Assembly: GCF_029784135.1 (NCBI RefSeq)
Contig: NC_073745.1
Span: 48,360,116 to 48,424,115, forward strand
Direction of reading: 5' to 3'
From: Toxorhynchites rutilus septentrionalis
Lineage: Eukaryota > Arthropoda > Insecta > Diptera > Culicidae
DNA: 64,000 bases
The position numbers and the translations under genes were made by a program. Shown here piece after piece: positions 34,834 to 47,800 of this stretch; position 1 is the first letter of the stretch; each line of letters starts with the position of its first letter. The notes beneath the pieces are model-generated. The model did no database searches, was not told where the DNA came from, and saw nothing but the letters and a program-made list of their open reading frames with translations.

Positions 34834-36522
34834 CTATCTATCACGTCTTCTGCCTTGTGTCAACACATTATTGTCCAGATTTCTCTCATTTCTATTATGA
34901 ACAGTACAACGTTCACAGCTTCGTGTCGTTCTGCCCATATTTCCGCAACCATAACAGAAAATTAATTTCCGTTCATTACAGTTCCTCCAACAATGCCCCT
35001 GTTGTTGACAATTCCAACAGGTCTTTGTGGTACTAGAATTTCTCGTTCTTCTTCTATCTACTATCCAATTGGCTTCTTTATTTCTGCTTTCCATCGTCTC
35101 AATGCAATGGATTGGTTTTAGAGTGGAACTTTCCCATGCCTTTTGGAGGGCAGAATCAGTTGCATCGATTCGATAATTCAGGTCCATCAAATGGTCCAGA
35201 TCATTCACATCAATAATAGAGATCCTTGAACGATAATGTTGTCTCATATTATCGAAAATAATTTCGAATTTTCGTCGCTTTGAAAGTGGTTTTGACAGCA
35301 TTTTATTGAGCTGTTCAATTCCCTCCACAAATGCAACGAATGTTTCATCTCGACGCTGCTTTCGGTCGAATATATTCTGACGGATTGCTTGATCGTAATT
35401 AGGGTTACCGAAACGATTCCTAATCCGACGTTCAAACGAATCCCAATCATTCAACTCGTCTACGTACGTGAAGAACCATTCTAGCGCTGATCCATCCAAC
35501 AGTACATGAATTCTTTTCAGAATATCCTTAGCAGGCACGTCCTCTCTATACGCAATTTTCTCCAAATGATACAAAAAACATTCAACGCTCAATGTTCTAG
35601 GATGGCCTGAGAACCTTAACTTCCATTTCTCTATTCTGTCTCTTATGTTATCTCTATTATCCTCGAAGTAGTGTCGTTTTCTTCTTCGTTGTCTAGCTTT
35701 ACTTATATTGGAAAACTGGGATTTTATTGAAGAATCCGAATCATCTGCGTCAACATTTCCTCTAATTCTTTTTTCCTTTGATAATCTATTTTGACATGGA
35801 TCTATTTCATCCTCTTCCTGACTGCTTTCTGCACTTTCCTGACAAAGTTGGTTGGATGTGTTTCCCTCATCATTCTGTATTGAAACATTGTTTTTCTTAG
35901 TTGCCTCTTTCATCGTCAGATTTGATATAAGATCTCCTAATGTTCTCTCCAGATATGCGACCTTTTCGCGTAATTCAGCTATTTCTTGTAGCATTTTTGT
36001 TTCATTATTTACTTCAATTTTAGTTCTTCGCGAATCCGACTCTCTCGGACACTCTACCTCTAACATCGCATTGACATTCGTACTATCATTTTCCGCTTTA
36101 CCTGATACTTTATTCGCATCATATTCTTTAATCATTTTACTTAAACAACGCAACACTCCATCTTTCAGCAGCTGTTCCCCTTCATCGATAACCGTACATC
36201 TTTCTGTTCTATACCTGTAATGTATCAACTTGGATTTCTGATACGGCTCAAACCCTTTCTGTTTGACTTCCCTTCCAATCGCCGCCACATTTTTTTCGAG
36301 GACATTGAGTTCATCTCGGATATTGATGGACGAAGAGTATTTGCGTCCTGACTTCGCATCCGATTTGAAAAGCTTTCTCAAACGCCGTTGCTTCCCTAAA
36401 AGGTCTAGACCAACCATATTCTCATCGAGTTGATTCCGAATACGTAGTTCGTAATCAATTTCCTCCAAGCTGAGATGCTCAGTACAAGGGAATTCCATCT
36501 TGAATCGTTCAAATAACACCAC
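34834..36522 (-). CDS. Gag polyprotein, 562 aa
   Basis: Single uninterrupted frame. Residues ~185-210 form a heptad-like coiled coil (LQEIAELREKVAYLERTL). An acidic/basic linker with ARQRRRKRHYF follows. The capsid-like retrotransposon Gag region contains WKLRFSGHPRTLSVECFLYH, LLDGSALEWF and FVEGIEQLNKML. The first Cys-His box is intact (CWNCQQQGHCWRNC, CX2CX4HX4C). In the second (CYGCGNMGRTTRSC) the His is replaced by Arg. Forms particles and binds RNA in relatives. Intact coding next to identical LTRs suggests selection or recent transposition. No pol follows, and the stop is clean. Confidence 0.87.
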   Translation of the reverse strand: MVLFERFKMEFPCTEHLSLEEIDYELRIRNQLDENMVGLDLLGKQRRLRKLFKSDAKSGRKYSSSINIRDELNVLEKNVAAIGREVKQKGFEPYQKSKLIHYRYRTERCTVIDEGEQLLKDGVLRCLSKMIKEYDANKVSGKAENDSTNVNAMLEVECPRESDSRRTKIEVNNETKMLQEIAELREKVAYLERTLGDLISNLTMKEATKKNNVSIQNDEGNTSNQLCQESAESSQEEDEIDPCQNRLSKEKRIRGNVDADDSDSSIKSQFSNISKARQRRRKRHYFEDNRDNIRDRIEKWKLRFSGHPRTLSVECFLYHLEKIAYREDVPAKDILKRIHVLLDGSALEWFFTYVDELNDWDSFERRIRNRFGNPNYDQAIRQNIFDRKQRRDETFVAFVEGIEQLNKMLSKPLSKRRKFEIIFDNMRQHYRSRISIIDVNDLDHLMDLNYRIDATDSALQKAWESSTLKPIHCIETMESRNKEANWIVDRRRTRNSSTTKTCWNCQQQGHCWRNCNERKLIFCYGCGNMGRTTRSCERCTVHNRNERNLDNNVLTQGRRRDR

Positions 36523-37012
36523 TAATATTCGATAATCAATTTATTTTCAGGGTAAAAATGATGCAGCTGATAGGTGACGGATTGTTTAAATCTTCAAAAA
36601 GATGTCAAAAATACAGTGCTTGAAAAATGCCGAAAAAATGTCAATGTTCTAAAGAAAAAAAAACTTAGAAGTGATCAAATAGAAAAACAAATTGCCCGAT
36701 ATCGTTTCATATAGATGGCGAGGAATGATGAATGTGCCATGAAGACTAGATGCGAGATGTTTGTATAATTCACTTGAAGACCCTTTTATAACTAATTTAA
36801 AAAATGTATAATCGTTGAAAGAAATCTTAATAAAAAAATAAACAAAATTTATAATTCAATATTACACCGATATTAAATATTAAATTTCTATACTACAAAA
36901 ATAATTATTTTCACCGAAAACAAATTTTCCCGAAAAACTGGAAAAATCAATATAATTTTCCAAAATAAATTTCCCAAAATTATTTTTCAAATGACCGTAA
37001 ATGTCGTGCCAA

Positions 37013-37030
37013 GCCCCACGTTGGGCGCCA
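37013..37030 (-). other. Primer binding site, tRNA-Lys type
   Basis: Minus strand TGGCGCCCAACGTGGGGC, two bases inside the 5' LTR end. This 18-mer equals the known site complementary to the 3' end of tRNA-Lys(1,2). It confirms that the 5' LTR is the copy at 37033-38992 and that the element reads on the minus strand. Confidence 0.9.
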
Positions 37031-37032
37031 AA

Positions 37033-38992
37033 TGTAACCCGCGACGCCGGGGAAGCGCGCGAGTTCGTCGCGACCGGGGATTTTGCGCAGATAAGCGGTC
37101 GGCTTAAGCGCCACTCCCGCGAGGGAGACCGACCGCCGTGTTTTATCCTTGCCCGGCAATGAGACACCCACTGAGGGCGGGTTTGTCCTTTTTCTCACAA
37201 ACCCGGTTATTTCCGCGACTCTTCTGCGCTAAGAAGGACCCGCGACACCGTTTGTCCGCGATCCACAATTCAGGCAACAGAGGCAATACGGTTGTTTCCA
37301 ATGAACACCGTGTATGCCAAAATTCTCATCATTGGACCTACGCAATGATGCCAAACCCACCCACCTTGAAGTTTCAGAGGACGAGGTGCGGGGGTTGAAA
37401 AGTTGTCCACAACAGAAGAGGAGCCCCAACCCTGGGCTCGTGACCTATCTGAAAATTGTATCGGGTGTTTAGGCTACCGCTAGCCAGTAAATGCACAACA
37501 TTTATGTCTACTTCAAATTACATTGATTCTTTAAACATTTATTAAGTTCTCCACATCTTCCCACGAATCTAGGTTGTATTCACATCTATATTACATACGA
37601 AATCATCACAACAAATAACGAAAAATAATGGTTACTAAATTTATTTCCCTAAATCCTCATATGGGTTTCGAACACCGGACCCTGGAATTCAAGCCCAGCG
37701 ATCTTACTATCGAGTCTAATTCTCCATCTTGTGTGAACCCTTCTTGCTAGCGAGCAGCATGTGCACGCTGACGGTATTGCTCTATGCTTCTAAATTGTGT
37801 GGCATTTTTTTGTGTGGCTTTGTTAATTTGTGTGTGGTTTTTATTTTTGACCTTAACCCTACATGCGCATGTTATTTTTAGGGTGAAAGAAGTTTTGTAC
37901 TCACACTACCTAGGCTTTACGTGCATCTACTTTACCGCCGTTCCACGGTAGGCGATGAATGACGAGTCCGTAGGCGTAGATGATGGGACGTAGACGTTGA
38001 ATGCGCATCCGACGTGTAGTGGTGCCGTGCTGCGCCTTCCCTTGATTCGAGTGACGATTCGCGCTTCGCGCGGCCACCTGGTTTGACTGATGTGGTGGCG
38101 AAGATCCAATCTTCGATCATGGGGTCAGGATACGGCTCCTTCCTACACACAACAAAGATTAAAACACCACACATATGCCACAATTAATTTTAGCATCAGC
38201 CACATGTCTTGGAGCTCTAAGCTTACCTTTGATTTCGCTAAACGGGAACACAAGCGAAGAATTACACTTTTCGATTTCTCGGAAAAACTTATTTTAAACT
38301 AACTAAACATGAAACAAAGAGACAAAAAAAACAGAAAAAAAACCAAAAAAACTTTAGTCTACTGACTAGCACGTGTAGCCTTTCACCTACGGTACCTTTT
38401 TACCGTCCACTCGCGATGCAAAAAAAAACTGGTCCGCCCTGCCTATTCCACGGTCGAAGTCGGAATGGGCAAGCATATCTCAAGATCCTCAGATCAGCGA
38501 GACATTCATTGGAACCGGAATTACGTAATAGTTAACGATGTTAACTATTCCGTATTCACACCGAAATTCCCCTGCGCTTTCATTGGTCGCGCATTCAAGC
38601 ATTTGCGGGCGATACCCTTTAACCTCCCGAGCAGAGTTCAAGTCGAAGCGCTCGCCGGGTTTTGAAATTTGAAGAACAAGAAAACCCCGCCGAAAGACTC
38701 TGCTATTTGGGGGAAATATCCAAATGAAAAAATAGCAAAAAAAAGAAAGCATGAGTCTTTCGGAGTGTTGGTATGTGGGTGTCTTGGCTAAAACAGCCGC
38801 CCAGTCACATCCAGCACCCATTATGGCTAGTTGCTCAAATCTAAAATCGGGAGCGGCACTCGCGTTGCCAAACATCCAATACATAGAAAGAAGAGAGAAT
38901 CCCAGATCCACACAGGAGAGATTGTGTTGGATCTGAAATTCAAAATAACGAAACGAGGGGCTTCCAAAAGTCGAAATCAGTACCGTGCTACA
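37033..38992 (-). repeat. 5' LTR of the gag-only element
   Basis: Second 1,960-bp copy; I found no difference from 30561-32520 in the stretches compared. It would hold the Pol II promoter for gag. A 198-codon minus frame begins in BEL sequence at 39085 and runs into this LTR; it is not taken as a gene. Confidence 0.9.
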
Positions 38993-39485
<493 letters not shown>

Positions 39486-40085
39486 CAAAATGGATTTCGG
39501 TCTGTCTGTCTGATTCTGATTCTCGGCTACTACTGAACCTATCGACATGAAAATTGGTATATAGAGGTTTTGGGGTCGGGGAAGGTTATTATGATAGTTC
39601 GAGACCTCTCCCCCTCTCTAAGGCGGGGGAGGGGGGCTTCCATAGAAAACTAATCAATCAAATGGAGCAAAATTTGGCATGTGAAGGTTTTAGTGGGCCT
39701 AAAAACGTTTCCATGGTGAATAGACACTCCTCCGCATAACACAAGCACTAATCAAGAAAATGGAATCAAACTTGGCATATACAAGTTTTAGGGATCGATA
39801 AACGATTCTGCGTGGTTCGACACTCGAGAAATTATGAAGCAAATGGAACCAATTTCGGCATATGGAGGTTGTAGGGGGCAATAAATGTTTCTATGGTGGT
39901 ATGACACCCCTCTCTTCTTCTCTTTATTCTATCATATTTTCTGTATCAAACATTTATTCCATGTAACGGAGAAACATGTTACCACTTGCAAGGTTGAAAA
40001 ATCTTGAACGAGGATTGTGTCTGAAAATAATCTGATATTATAATGACGAGTTTTGGTCGATGTACTAGGAATTTTATAGTAAAAG
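39486..40085 (+). mobile_element. Helitron-like element, partial
   Basis: Shares AAATGGATTTCNGTCTGTCTGTCTGATTC, GACATGAAAATT and the CCCCTCTCT-type minisatellite with the complete copy at 44747. It also shares the 3' part (CATTTATTCCATGTAACGGAG, CTTGAACGAG, GGAATTTTATAGTAAAA). The terminal CTAG is lost; the copy is cut by a hairpin repeat at ~40100. Confidence 0.75.
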
Positions 40086-40100
40086 GTGATAAAAAATAAA

Positions 40101-40200
40101 ATAAGTGGGTTATATCTATGATATAACCGCAAGGTTAACGTTGGACTACCTTAGCTTAGCAATTATTTGATGGTATTGATTAAATTCTTGATTGAATGTA
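40101..40200 (+). repeat. Hairpin repeat copy
   Basis: GGTTATAT / CTATG / ATATAACC at 40108-40128, then GCAAGGTTAACGTTGGACTACC, ending near GATTGAATG, a short tail remnant. Confidence 0.7.
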
Positions 40201-40445
40201 ACAATTTCCGAATTTAATTGAATTCAATATATTTGCTTTGTGAGTAAAAATTAATGACAGTCCTTTTACGTTTGGTATGATGATTAGGACAAAATATGTG
40301 AACGGGAAAATTATTAAACGATTATTTTATTTTACATTTCACTCTGAAGTTTGCATCTCTGAAGTGTACGTACTTCTCGAAACGCGAATTTGCTTGAAAC
40401 TTGAAAGTTCATTCGTCTCTAGTGTATGCATGTTTTTCCCAGGTT

Positions 40446-40870
40446 CCTAAGTTTAGAAGACCGTCTGATGGAAACATATTCTAGTCTGCACAAAGGCAAG
40501 CGAGTACAAAAGTACTCGCAGTTTCCATTTATTTGCAAAACCGATTTCTCCAGACACCTTGGTTTTAAAGGTTGTGTTAGGGAAACACATTTCGGTCGGA
40601 AGAAAAATATCCCCGACTTGAATGAATTTGCAATGCCGATTTCCTCCAGGCACCAAGGTTTTGAAATCTCTGTTAGGGAACACATTTCTGTGGGATCAAG
40701 AGCTCCCTAAACTTTCACGTATTTTCAAAGCCGATTTCTCCAACGCTGCTTGGTTTTGAAGTCTGTGTTAGGGAACACATTCCGGTGAGAACAAAAATCC
40801 CCACACTTTCATGTATTTGGAATGTTGATTTCCCCAAGGCTGCTTGGTTTTGATGGCTGTGTTGGGGAAG
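40446..40870 (+). repeat. ~95-bp minisatellite, about four units
   Basis: CCGATTTCYCCAG...TTGGTTTT...GTGTTAGGGAACACATT repeats with starts near 40541, 40636, 40730 and 40825. It is the reverse orientation of the two units at 2985-3185. Confidence 0.8.
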
Positions 40871-40944
40871 CTGTAAATCAGGCCAATCAAAACGAGGTAG
40901 TTAGGGCGTTTAGATAACTCTCAACATTTTACAGTTATTCAATT

Positions 40945-41150
40945 GTTTATCTAATGAAGAATAACACTTTATTAATTGCGATAGATGCGTAGAAATATTC
41001 CCTACCAATTGATGCAAACATCTTTCCGATCCAGTAAGAAATGTTCCAGTTATAAGCATTAGAAATCTTTCATTTTTTTCCTGCATGTTCTGTGTTTAGG
41101 TTTTCATTTTACCCCCCATATATTCCTGTTAGACGTAGTCCCACGTCAAA
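40945..41150 (-). repeat. Hairpin-repeat family, long downstream module
   Basis: The minus strand reads TGACGTGGGACTACGTCTAAC, then ATATATGGGGGGTAAAATG..., matching 47600-47800 for ~190 bp (CTTATAACT, TTTGCATCAATTG, TACGCRTCTATC). It shows that the GACGTAGGACTACGTC motif sits inside a longer element. Confidence 0.7.
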
Positions 41151-42984
41151 ATTTAATAATTGAAATTATAATTTCACTCAAAAATAAAGTCATTATTGTC
41201 GAAAATAGTTTGTAAGCTGGTAAATAACAAGTAGAGGTACCGCGCGTGCAGTGATCGAGTGCGGATGTGTTTGTCGTTCGCTCCGTGTATTTCGTGTTCT
41301 TGTAAGCTGTTCCCAAAATAGTTCGAAGAGCGTATGAAGGAAGAATTTGCAGTCGTGAAGTGGAATTAAAATGTGTTTTTGTAAATAGATAAATTAGAGA
41401 AAACTGTTGCAATGTGTTGAACAAGCGAATTGATGTGTGGCGTGCAAAGTTTTACGAAGCGCTCATTTTGTTTGTCCCTCATGTGTATCGGTACACGAGC
41501 TCTGTCCCATGTGATGCGAAGGAATCTTCAGAGAGAGCATCGAAGTACAGTTACACCGTAGTACGAGACCAGTGTTACTCTAGCAAATGGATAAGTTTAA
41601 CAAGCTACGATATTTTACCTAAATCACCTTTTTTTAGTGTTTGTATTTTTCTGTGTTTGTATCTTTCTGTCGTCGCAGCCGTTTTTTATTGTTCAGAGTT
41701 CCGTGTCAATTAAGCACATCACCGCACATCATCAAATTATCTCTCTCTCTCCTTCTTTTCTATCCTATTTACACAAGATAGAATAGTGTGTTTGATTTAT
41801 ACTCTCGAGTTCCTCTCCGTAACGTTTTCTAGAAGCATTATTCACACCGCTTCTTTCTTCGCTAGGACGAAGAGTCTCTGTTCGTTCGTTAGCTTATCAC
41901 AGCTAAAGAACAGATGAATCACTAGTTATTTAAATTTCTGTTAGTCTTCTCAATGAATAGTAAATATCGCTAACCGTAACTGTAGAGTGGGAAAGGAAAT
42001 TATTTGCATTTGTATGCGTTGCAGCTTGCGTTGTTGAACAATAATGAACCCCTTTTACTTATCCGAGTTGTCCTAGAAAGTGTCACGCCACGCTAGTGTT
42101 GGAAGATTGTCTGTAATAGCCCTAATTCGGATTTCACATTGTAGTTCGCACGGAAATAGTTTTTGATGGTGTGCTAAACGTGTACATGTATGTATTTTTA
42201 TTCAAATTTTGACTTTGTTATGGATTTTGTACTTTATGATTATTTGAAATTTCTTTTGCCTGATTTTTATTTTACGGATTCCAGGTTTATGATCTAATTT
42301 ATACTTCAAAAATAGTTTTACTTCAGATCATGATCCTCTATTATTGAGGTTCATTTCTAAATTTAGATAAAAAATATATTCAGATTTGTGATTATGGATT
42401 CAGATCCCTGACGTCCGAATGAGATTAAAAAATACAAGTTTTGTTCTAAATATTCAAGTTCCTGTTTCGAGTCTCCAGATTCCAAACTTCCTTAACAGGG
42501 ACACTGCATACGGTTATGTTTATAATCATTTAATCATACGATGTTGATCAGGCAGCTATCGATTACGGAAAGGCTTTTTCACACCGTCTTTTGTGGCAGT
42601 TAGGAATATGGGGATGAATCAAATGTGTTAATTTGAGTGTTCTGTGTCTGCCTTTAGTTATATGTGGTATATGTTTGAAGGCACATGAAATATTTTTTAT
42701 ATCTGAATGTAGAGTACTTTTGACAAAGATATTTTACCAGCAATTGGGTTCAGATATCACATAAAGATCAACACGGAAAGGAAAGAAGACGGAATGTTAA
42801 TTGTGCCGATACCAATTTTTAAAAATGACACCGCGAAGTCTTCAAAATCATTTTCAAATTTCCTCATTACAATTTCTGACTTCACTTCGTTTTTTTGTTG
42901 CTTTTTCATGTTGTTTTGATTTAATCATATTTATCAACAGGAGATTCGACGAATCTCACAATCTGATTTGTCGGAATCTTTCCT
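41151..42984. other. Spacer, uncharacterised
   Basis: 41220-41720 has mixed composition resembling an untranslated leader, but no frame has a domain. 41740-42980 is AT-rich with short unsupported frames. Confidence 0.35.
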
Positions 42985-43085
42985 TCTCATTCGGGTAAAT
43001 TTTGCATTCGGGTATTCGTTACATTCGGGTATGTGTTACATTCGGGTAAATGTGTTTCGGGTAAACGTGTTTCGGGTGAATGGGA
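42985..43085 (+). repeat. TTCGGGTAAATGTGT minisatellite
   Basis: Seven imperfect copies of a ~15-bp unit built on ATTCGGGTA, ending with GGGTGAATGGGACACAACC. Confidence 0.8.
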
Positions 43086-43149
43086 CACAACCGTTGTGCA
43101 GACACTCTTGATGCGCGCTGAATGGGGGCATGACGGGAGAAAGTCGGGA

Positions 43150-43430
43150 CTTAACGTGTTAAAATCAAAACACTAAAAATAAAAAAAAACAAAAAAATTT
43201 AAATAATCAAAACTTTAAAAATCTAAAAATCAAAAAAATTAAAATCTGAAAATCTAAAAATTTCAAAATTTAAAGATTTAAAAATTCTAAAATTTCAAAA
43301 TTTCAAAACTCTAAAATCTAAAAATTTAAAAAATTAAATATTTCAAAACATTAAAATTTAAAAATTTAAAAAATTAGAAACTAAAAAATTAAATATTAAA
43401 AAAATCAAATTTAAGATTTTAGAATCACAT
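43150..43430. repeat. A-rich low-complexity tract
   Basis: Imperfect AAAATCTAAAAATT-type units; no coding. Confidence 0.8.
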
Positions 43431-44746
43431 CACTTACCGCAGTGAATCCTGATTTTTGCTTAACCATTCCCACTAACAACTATCCCTTCCATGATAAACG
43501 CTAGGGAACCACGCTATAGAGGCGACCCTTCTGGCCTTCGTGCGGCGAATATCATACTAACATTCCTTCCCTTCCTCTGGTGACTGTAAGGACGTGGCCG
43601 GCGTCGTTATTGACCATTCAAAGCTCGAATCACCGAAAATTGCACAACGAGAATGATTTGCTAGTCCCAAGCGTCATTCTGTGTGTTCTTTGTGCAATTT
43701 GGTTGGTTCAGGTCAATCACGGAGAGCAACTACGTATTGTACAGACTACCCAAGCTCAAGCTCAAAGCTCAAGCTCAAAGCTCAAGCTGGTAATTAACAA
43801 GTAATGTAATTCAAATACTTGGAAGCCCCCCGACAACCGCCCGAAATCAAATGATTACCGGTGAACAGTGGAAGAAAAAACAGAGTAAACAGGAAGAGAA
43901 ATCTGAGTATTGAAATATGGAAGATTACGACAGTTTTTACGTCATGTACGTCTATCCAGTAACAGCTACATTACTAAAGGAACTGATAAAGCTATATTAG
44001 ACGTATTCGGCTAATCTCATTTCCTCAATGAGAGATGCACCTGTCGAAGTCGAAAATGTAACCAAAGTTGGCATGTGTATTTGTCATTGATGCCGTTTAC
44101 CACTCGGACACGGCACTCAACTTCGATTTTCCCTTACGCATTTTATCACTATGAGAAAACGAAAAGTGCGTGAAATCCATTGCAAAATTGGATAATCTGG
44201 CAATAAAGCAATGACCTGCACCACCGTAAAAATCATTCGACTAAGGATTACATTGTATCAAACCCTCAAAAGATATGATATCAATGGCAGCAGGTCTGCC
44301 GGCATCCCGTCGATAAACAACTTACAATAATCGTATGGATAAATACCCGGATAAATTGAGAAAACAAAAACAAACAGGTCGAAATTTGGAATTGGGAATT
44401 TCCAAAAACGTCAGCGTCTTATCTTAAGCCATATACAGTAATGGAGAAAATAATAAGTACACTGCAAGTGGATGTTATTTTTTCATATTTGGGTGCTAGT
44501 TCCATACACTGAATGTAGTCTTTTCCGAGATCTTCGGACGGTATTCATAATGAAAGCAGTATCATAATCAATATTTTCTACGCATAGTTGTCCCATGTTA
44601 CTTTTTGAAAATTTTCACTTTTCTTCATAAAACACAAAATAACCTTGTTGTTTGTTCCCAGCTTTTATAAAAACAACATCAAGCTCAATTGTCCAATGTT
44701 TATATTCTATTCATAGCTGTCCCACCATGTATTTTTTGTTGATATA
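43431..44746. other. Spacer with AAGCTC hexanucleotide repeat
   Basis: CAAGCTCAAAGCTCAAGCT occurs at ~43750-43790. 44210-44440 resembles 55740-55980 (AAGCAATGACSTGCACYACCG; GGATAAATACCCGG; GGGAATTYCCAAA), i.e. a second copy of an unknown decayed sequence. Confidence 0.4.
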
Positions 44747-45711
44747 TCTATATATATAAAAATGGATTTCTGTCTGTCTGTCTGATTCTTATGGACTCGG
44801 AAACTACAGAACCGATCGACATGAAAATTTGTATGTAGGAGTTTTTGGGGCCGGGGAAGGTTTTCGCGATAGTTTGAGACCCCTCCCCCCTCTCTGAGGG
44901 GGGGTTTCCATACAAAATAAACACGAATTTCTACATTACTCGGGAATTAACCAAGCAAATGAAACCAAATTAGGCATATTGAGGTTTTAGAGTGTAATGA
45001 ATATTTCTATGGTGGTTAGACGCTCCACCCTCCTCTCTAAAGGGGGGCTGCCATACAAATGAAAGACAAATTTCTACATTACTCGAGAATTATTCAAGCA
45101 AATTAAACCAAATTGGGCATATTGAGGTTTTAGAATGCAATAAATATTTCAATGGTATTAAGACTCTCCACTCCCCTTTCTAAGGGGGGGGCTGCCATAC
45201 AAATGAGTTTTTGGGTATGAGAAGTGCTCCCGTGGCCGAGTGGTTAGCGTCCTACACTATCATCTTGGTTCGAAACTGGAAATGGATTTTAATGTGATGA
45301 AACGCACTCTTAAATCTTCTTCTATCTAAACCAAAAAAAAAAGGATCGCCGGATGTGTTGATATGAGCAGAACTCGAGGAATTGTCCAATTTAGGGCTGT
45401 CTTTATTCTATCAAATTTTCGTATAAAACATTTATTCCATGTAACGGAGAAACATGTTATTTGCAAGTGATTGAAAAATCTTGAACGAGAATTGTGTCTG
45501 AAAATAATCTGATATTATAATGATGAGTTTTGTTAGAAATACTAGGAATTTTATAGTAAAAAGTAAATTCAACGGGGACGAATAGAAGATCAATCAATGA
45601 ACAGTTCTGCGATTGGACCCATGAACTTGCTAGTAAGAAAACGTGAATGCTTGAAAATTATTGATAACAAAAAACAAATCTTGGCGGGACGAACTTTGCC
45701 GGGTCAGCTAG
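44747..45711 (+). mobile_element. Non-autonomous Helitron
   Basis: Starts TCTATATATATAAAAATGG after an A and ends GCCGGGTCAGCTAG before a T, fitting insertion between A and T without duplication. The ends carry the TC and CTRR signals of Helitrons. The interior holds about three ~140-bp minisatellite units (CTACATTACTCGRGAATTA...) and a tRNA-like segment. No Rep/helicase is present, so it needs an autonomous partner. Confidence 0.8.
45225..45285 (+). repeat. tRNA-like segment inside the Helitron
   Basis: A-box TGGCCGAGTGG at 45233-45243 and B-box GGTTCGAAACT at 45267-45277. The sequence just downstream (AAACGCACTC...ATCTTCTTCTATCT) also occurs in the reverse Helitron at 56830-56890, so the segment was probably captured before the copies spread. 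Confidence 0.6.
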
Positions 45712-47579
45712 TATTAAATAAATCGGTTCAAGTACAAGAATTTTATGTCACACTTTCAGCAGGGCTAATGTACTCATTTCTGGTTTGGAAAAACGAATTA
45801 ATTCTCGAACAAATAAAAAAATGTTTAACAGAATACGTATACACCTTGTTAGTGAATGCCTTATAATATTGAGATTTATATTCAGCAAAAGTATTGCAGC
45901 TCACTACCTTCTTCATAAAACTTCTTGCGTGCGTAATCTTTCGGGAAAACGCAAAAAAAACTTATTGTTTGTTTCCAGTTTCCAAAAAACAACATCAAGT
46001 TCAACTGTCCCATGCTGATATTCTAGGCATAACTGTCCCACCATGAATTTTTAAGTCCGTAACCAAGATTGATTGATTCGAATGAGGGGATCTTTTCAAA
46101 TTTCATTAAACAATAGTTTTCTGTTTATAAAAAACCCAGTGTATTGCTAAACCGAAGTGCTTAAGGCTTCTGATAGACAAACTTTGTATAAAACTTTTTT
46201 GCTATAAAACTTTGAATGCGATTTTCTTAGTTGCTGATTTTGGAACATGGGACAACTATGCGTAGAGCGGCAGTATAATAACAAAAAAAAGTGTCTTAGT
46301 CTATTTTGAATAACGTGTTCGCAGATCGCAAAAAATGTAGGGAAAAGGCACGTAAATAGCGAAAATTAACTGACACTGTCAGTGTATTCATTTATTTCGC
46401 CATCACTGTAAAAGTTAATTGTTATCGTTAAATATCAGATATTTTTATTGCGATACCAAACTTGATCACAACGTAAGTGATGTTCTGAACTGCGCAGTAC
46501 CCAATAGGATAAGTTCGAAGACTGTTCTTTTTGTCCAACCTTTGTGTATTCAGGCAAATACATAAGTAAATTTTGTAACAAGGTGTCAGAACTCCCAAAT
46601 CTTGAAAAGTTTTAGACAATATCTAATCAAATTAAAAATGATGGTTGTTCAATCGAAAATTGCCAGAAAATATTCCGACAACTTATAAAAAGAAAAAACC
46701 AAGTTCATCCGCGGAATTGAGTGACAAGATTTCCGCGGATAACGTAATAAAAGACTAAAAATTAGGTGCAAACACCACTCACTGTGAATGTCAACAGGAT
46801 TATCATGGAACTCGCTCCGCGGGTAATACGCACCGTGGATCGTCCACTCGCAGAAAATCGGGACTCTATTGTACATATTTATTCGTAAAAAATATCACTC
46901 TGTTTTCAAAGTACCATTCATGAATATACTGCGGCTGTCGATTTTTAAAAATCTGTTTGCCAACCACCCTTACCATCAAGTTTTTTTTAATAGAAATGAA
47001 ATAAGTCGCAAGGGTATGTCAGGCAATTTAAATGGCCAGAGTTGTCTAAAATTTTGACTTGGAATGTAACATTATAAAAATCAAGCAGGAAATATATCGA
47101 CAAATTTTGAAAATATTGTATTCGATAAGTCCCCTAAAAGTTTTAACCAGGGTTTATTTTCGAACACGAAACATGAAAATTAAGTTTCCTATCAGTCGCT
47201 TTGTTTCAAGCAGGTACATTTCCATGAAACGTCTTTCCCTTTTTTCTCTCTATTAAAGTGACTTTCAACACATTTCGGCTGGTTCGTCACTTTTACTTCC
47301 ATCTTTGGAAGAATGTCTCTGCGTGAGAGGTATGGATGTTACCACTACGTCAGATCGCCTCCAAAACGTCTTCCTCTCTATTGTTATAACGATATTACTC
47401 GTTTCAGCTTATTATCTGTATAGATAATCGGAGTAGAAAAGTTAGGAATTACAGTAGAATCCTTTTATTATTACTCCATTTATATTGATCAACCGCTCAT
47501 TATGACGTAATTACACTACGAAGTTAACCTTTCAACGTTCAAGTGAAATTTAAGTGCCTCTTATAAATACAGTGGGGTA
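45712..47579. other. Spacer
   Basis: No protein domain found. 45890-46060 and 44570-44740 share CATAAAACTTC/GTTTGTTTCCAG...AAAACAACATCAAG and ACTGTCCCACCATG, indicating a direct-repeat pair flanking the Helitron. Confidence 0.45.
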
Positions 47580-47800
47580 ATAACCGCGATTTTTTGACGT
47601 AGGACTACGTCTAACCGGAAGATATAGGGGGTGAAATGGAAATCTAGGCACTGAACAAGTAGGAAAAAATGCAAGATTTGGAACGCTTATAACTCGAGCA
47701 TTTCTCAATAGATCGCAAAGGTTTTTGCATCAATTGATAGGAAATATATCTACGCGTCTATCATAACGAATAACATTTCATTTTTCTTGAGATTAATAAT
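47580..47800 (+). repeat. Hairpin-repeat family, long module
   Basis: AACCGCGATTTTTTGACGTAGGACTACGTCTAACCGGAAG, followed by ~190 bp homologous to 40945-41150 on the other strand. The hairpin itself is poorly kept (GTAATAACCGC). Confidence 0.65.

Noticed and set aside
30561..38992. Segmental duplication or assembly artefact to explain the 1,960-bp direct repeat
   Set aside because: The TG...CA ends, primer site next to one copy, and ACCG target duplication inside a known BEL LTR all fit LTRs of one element.
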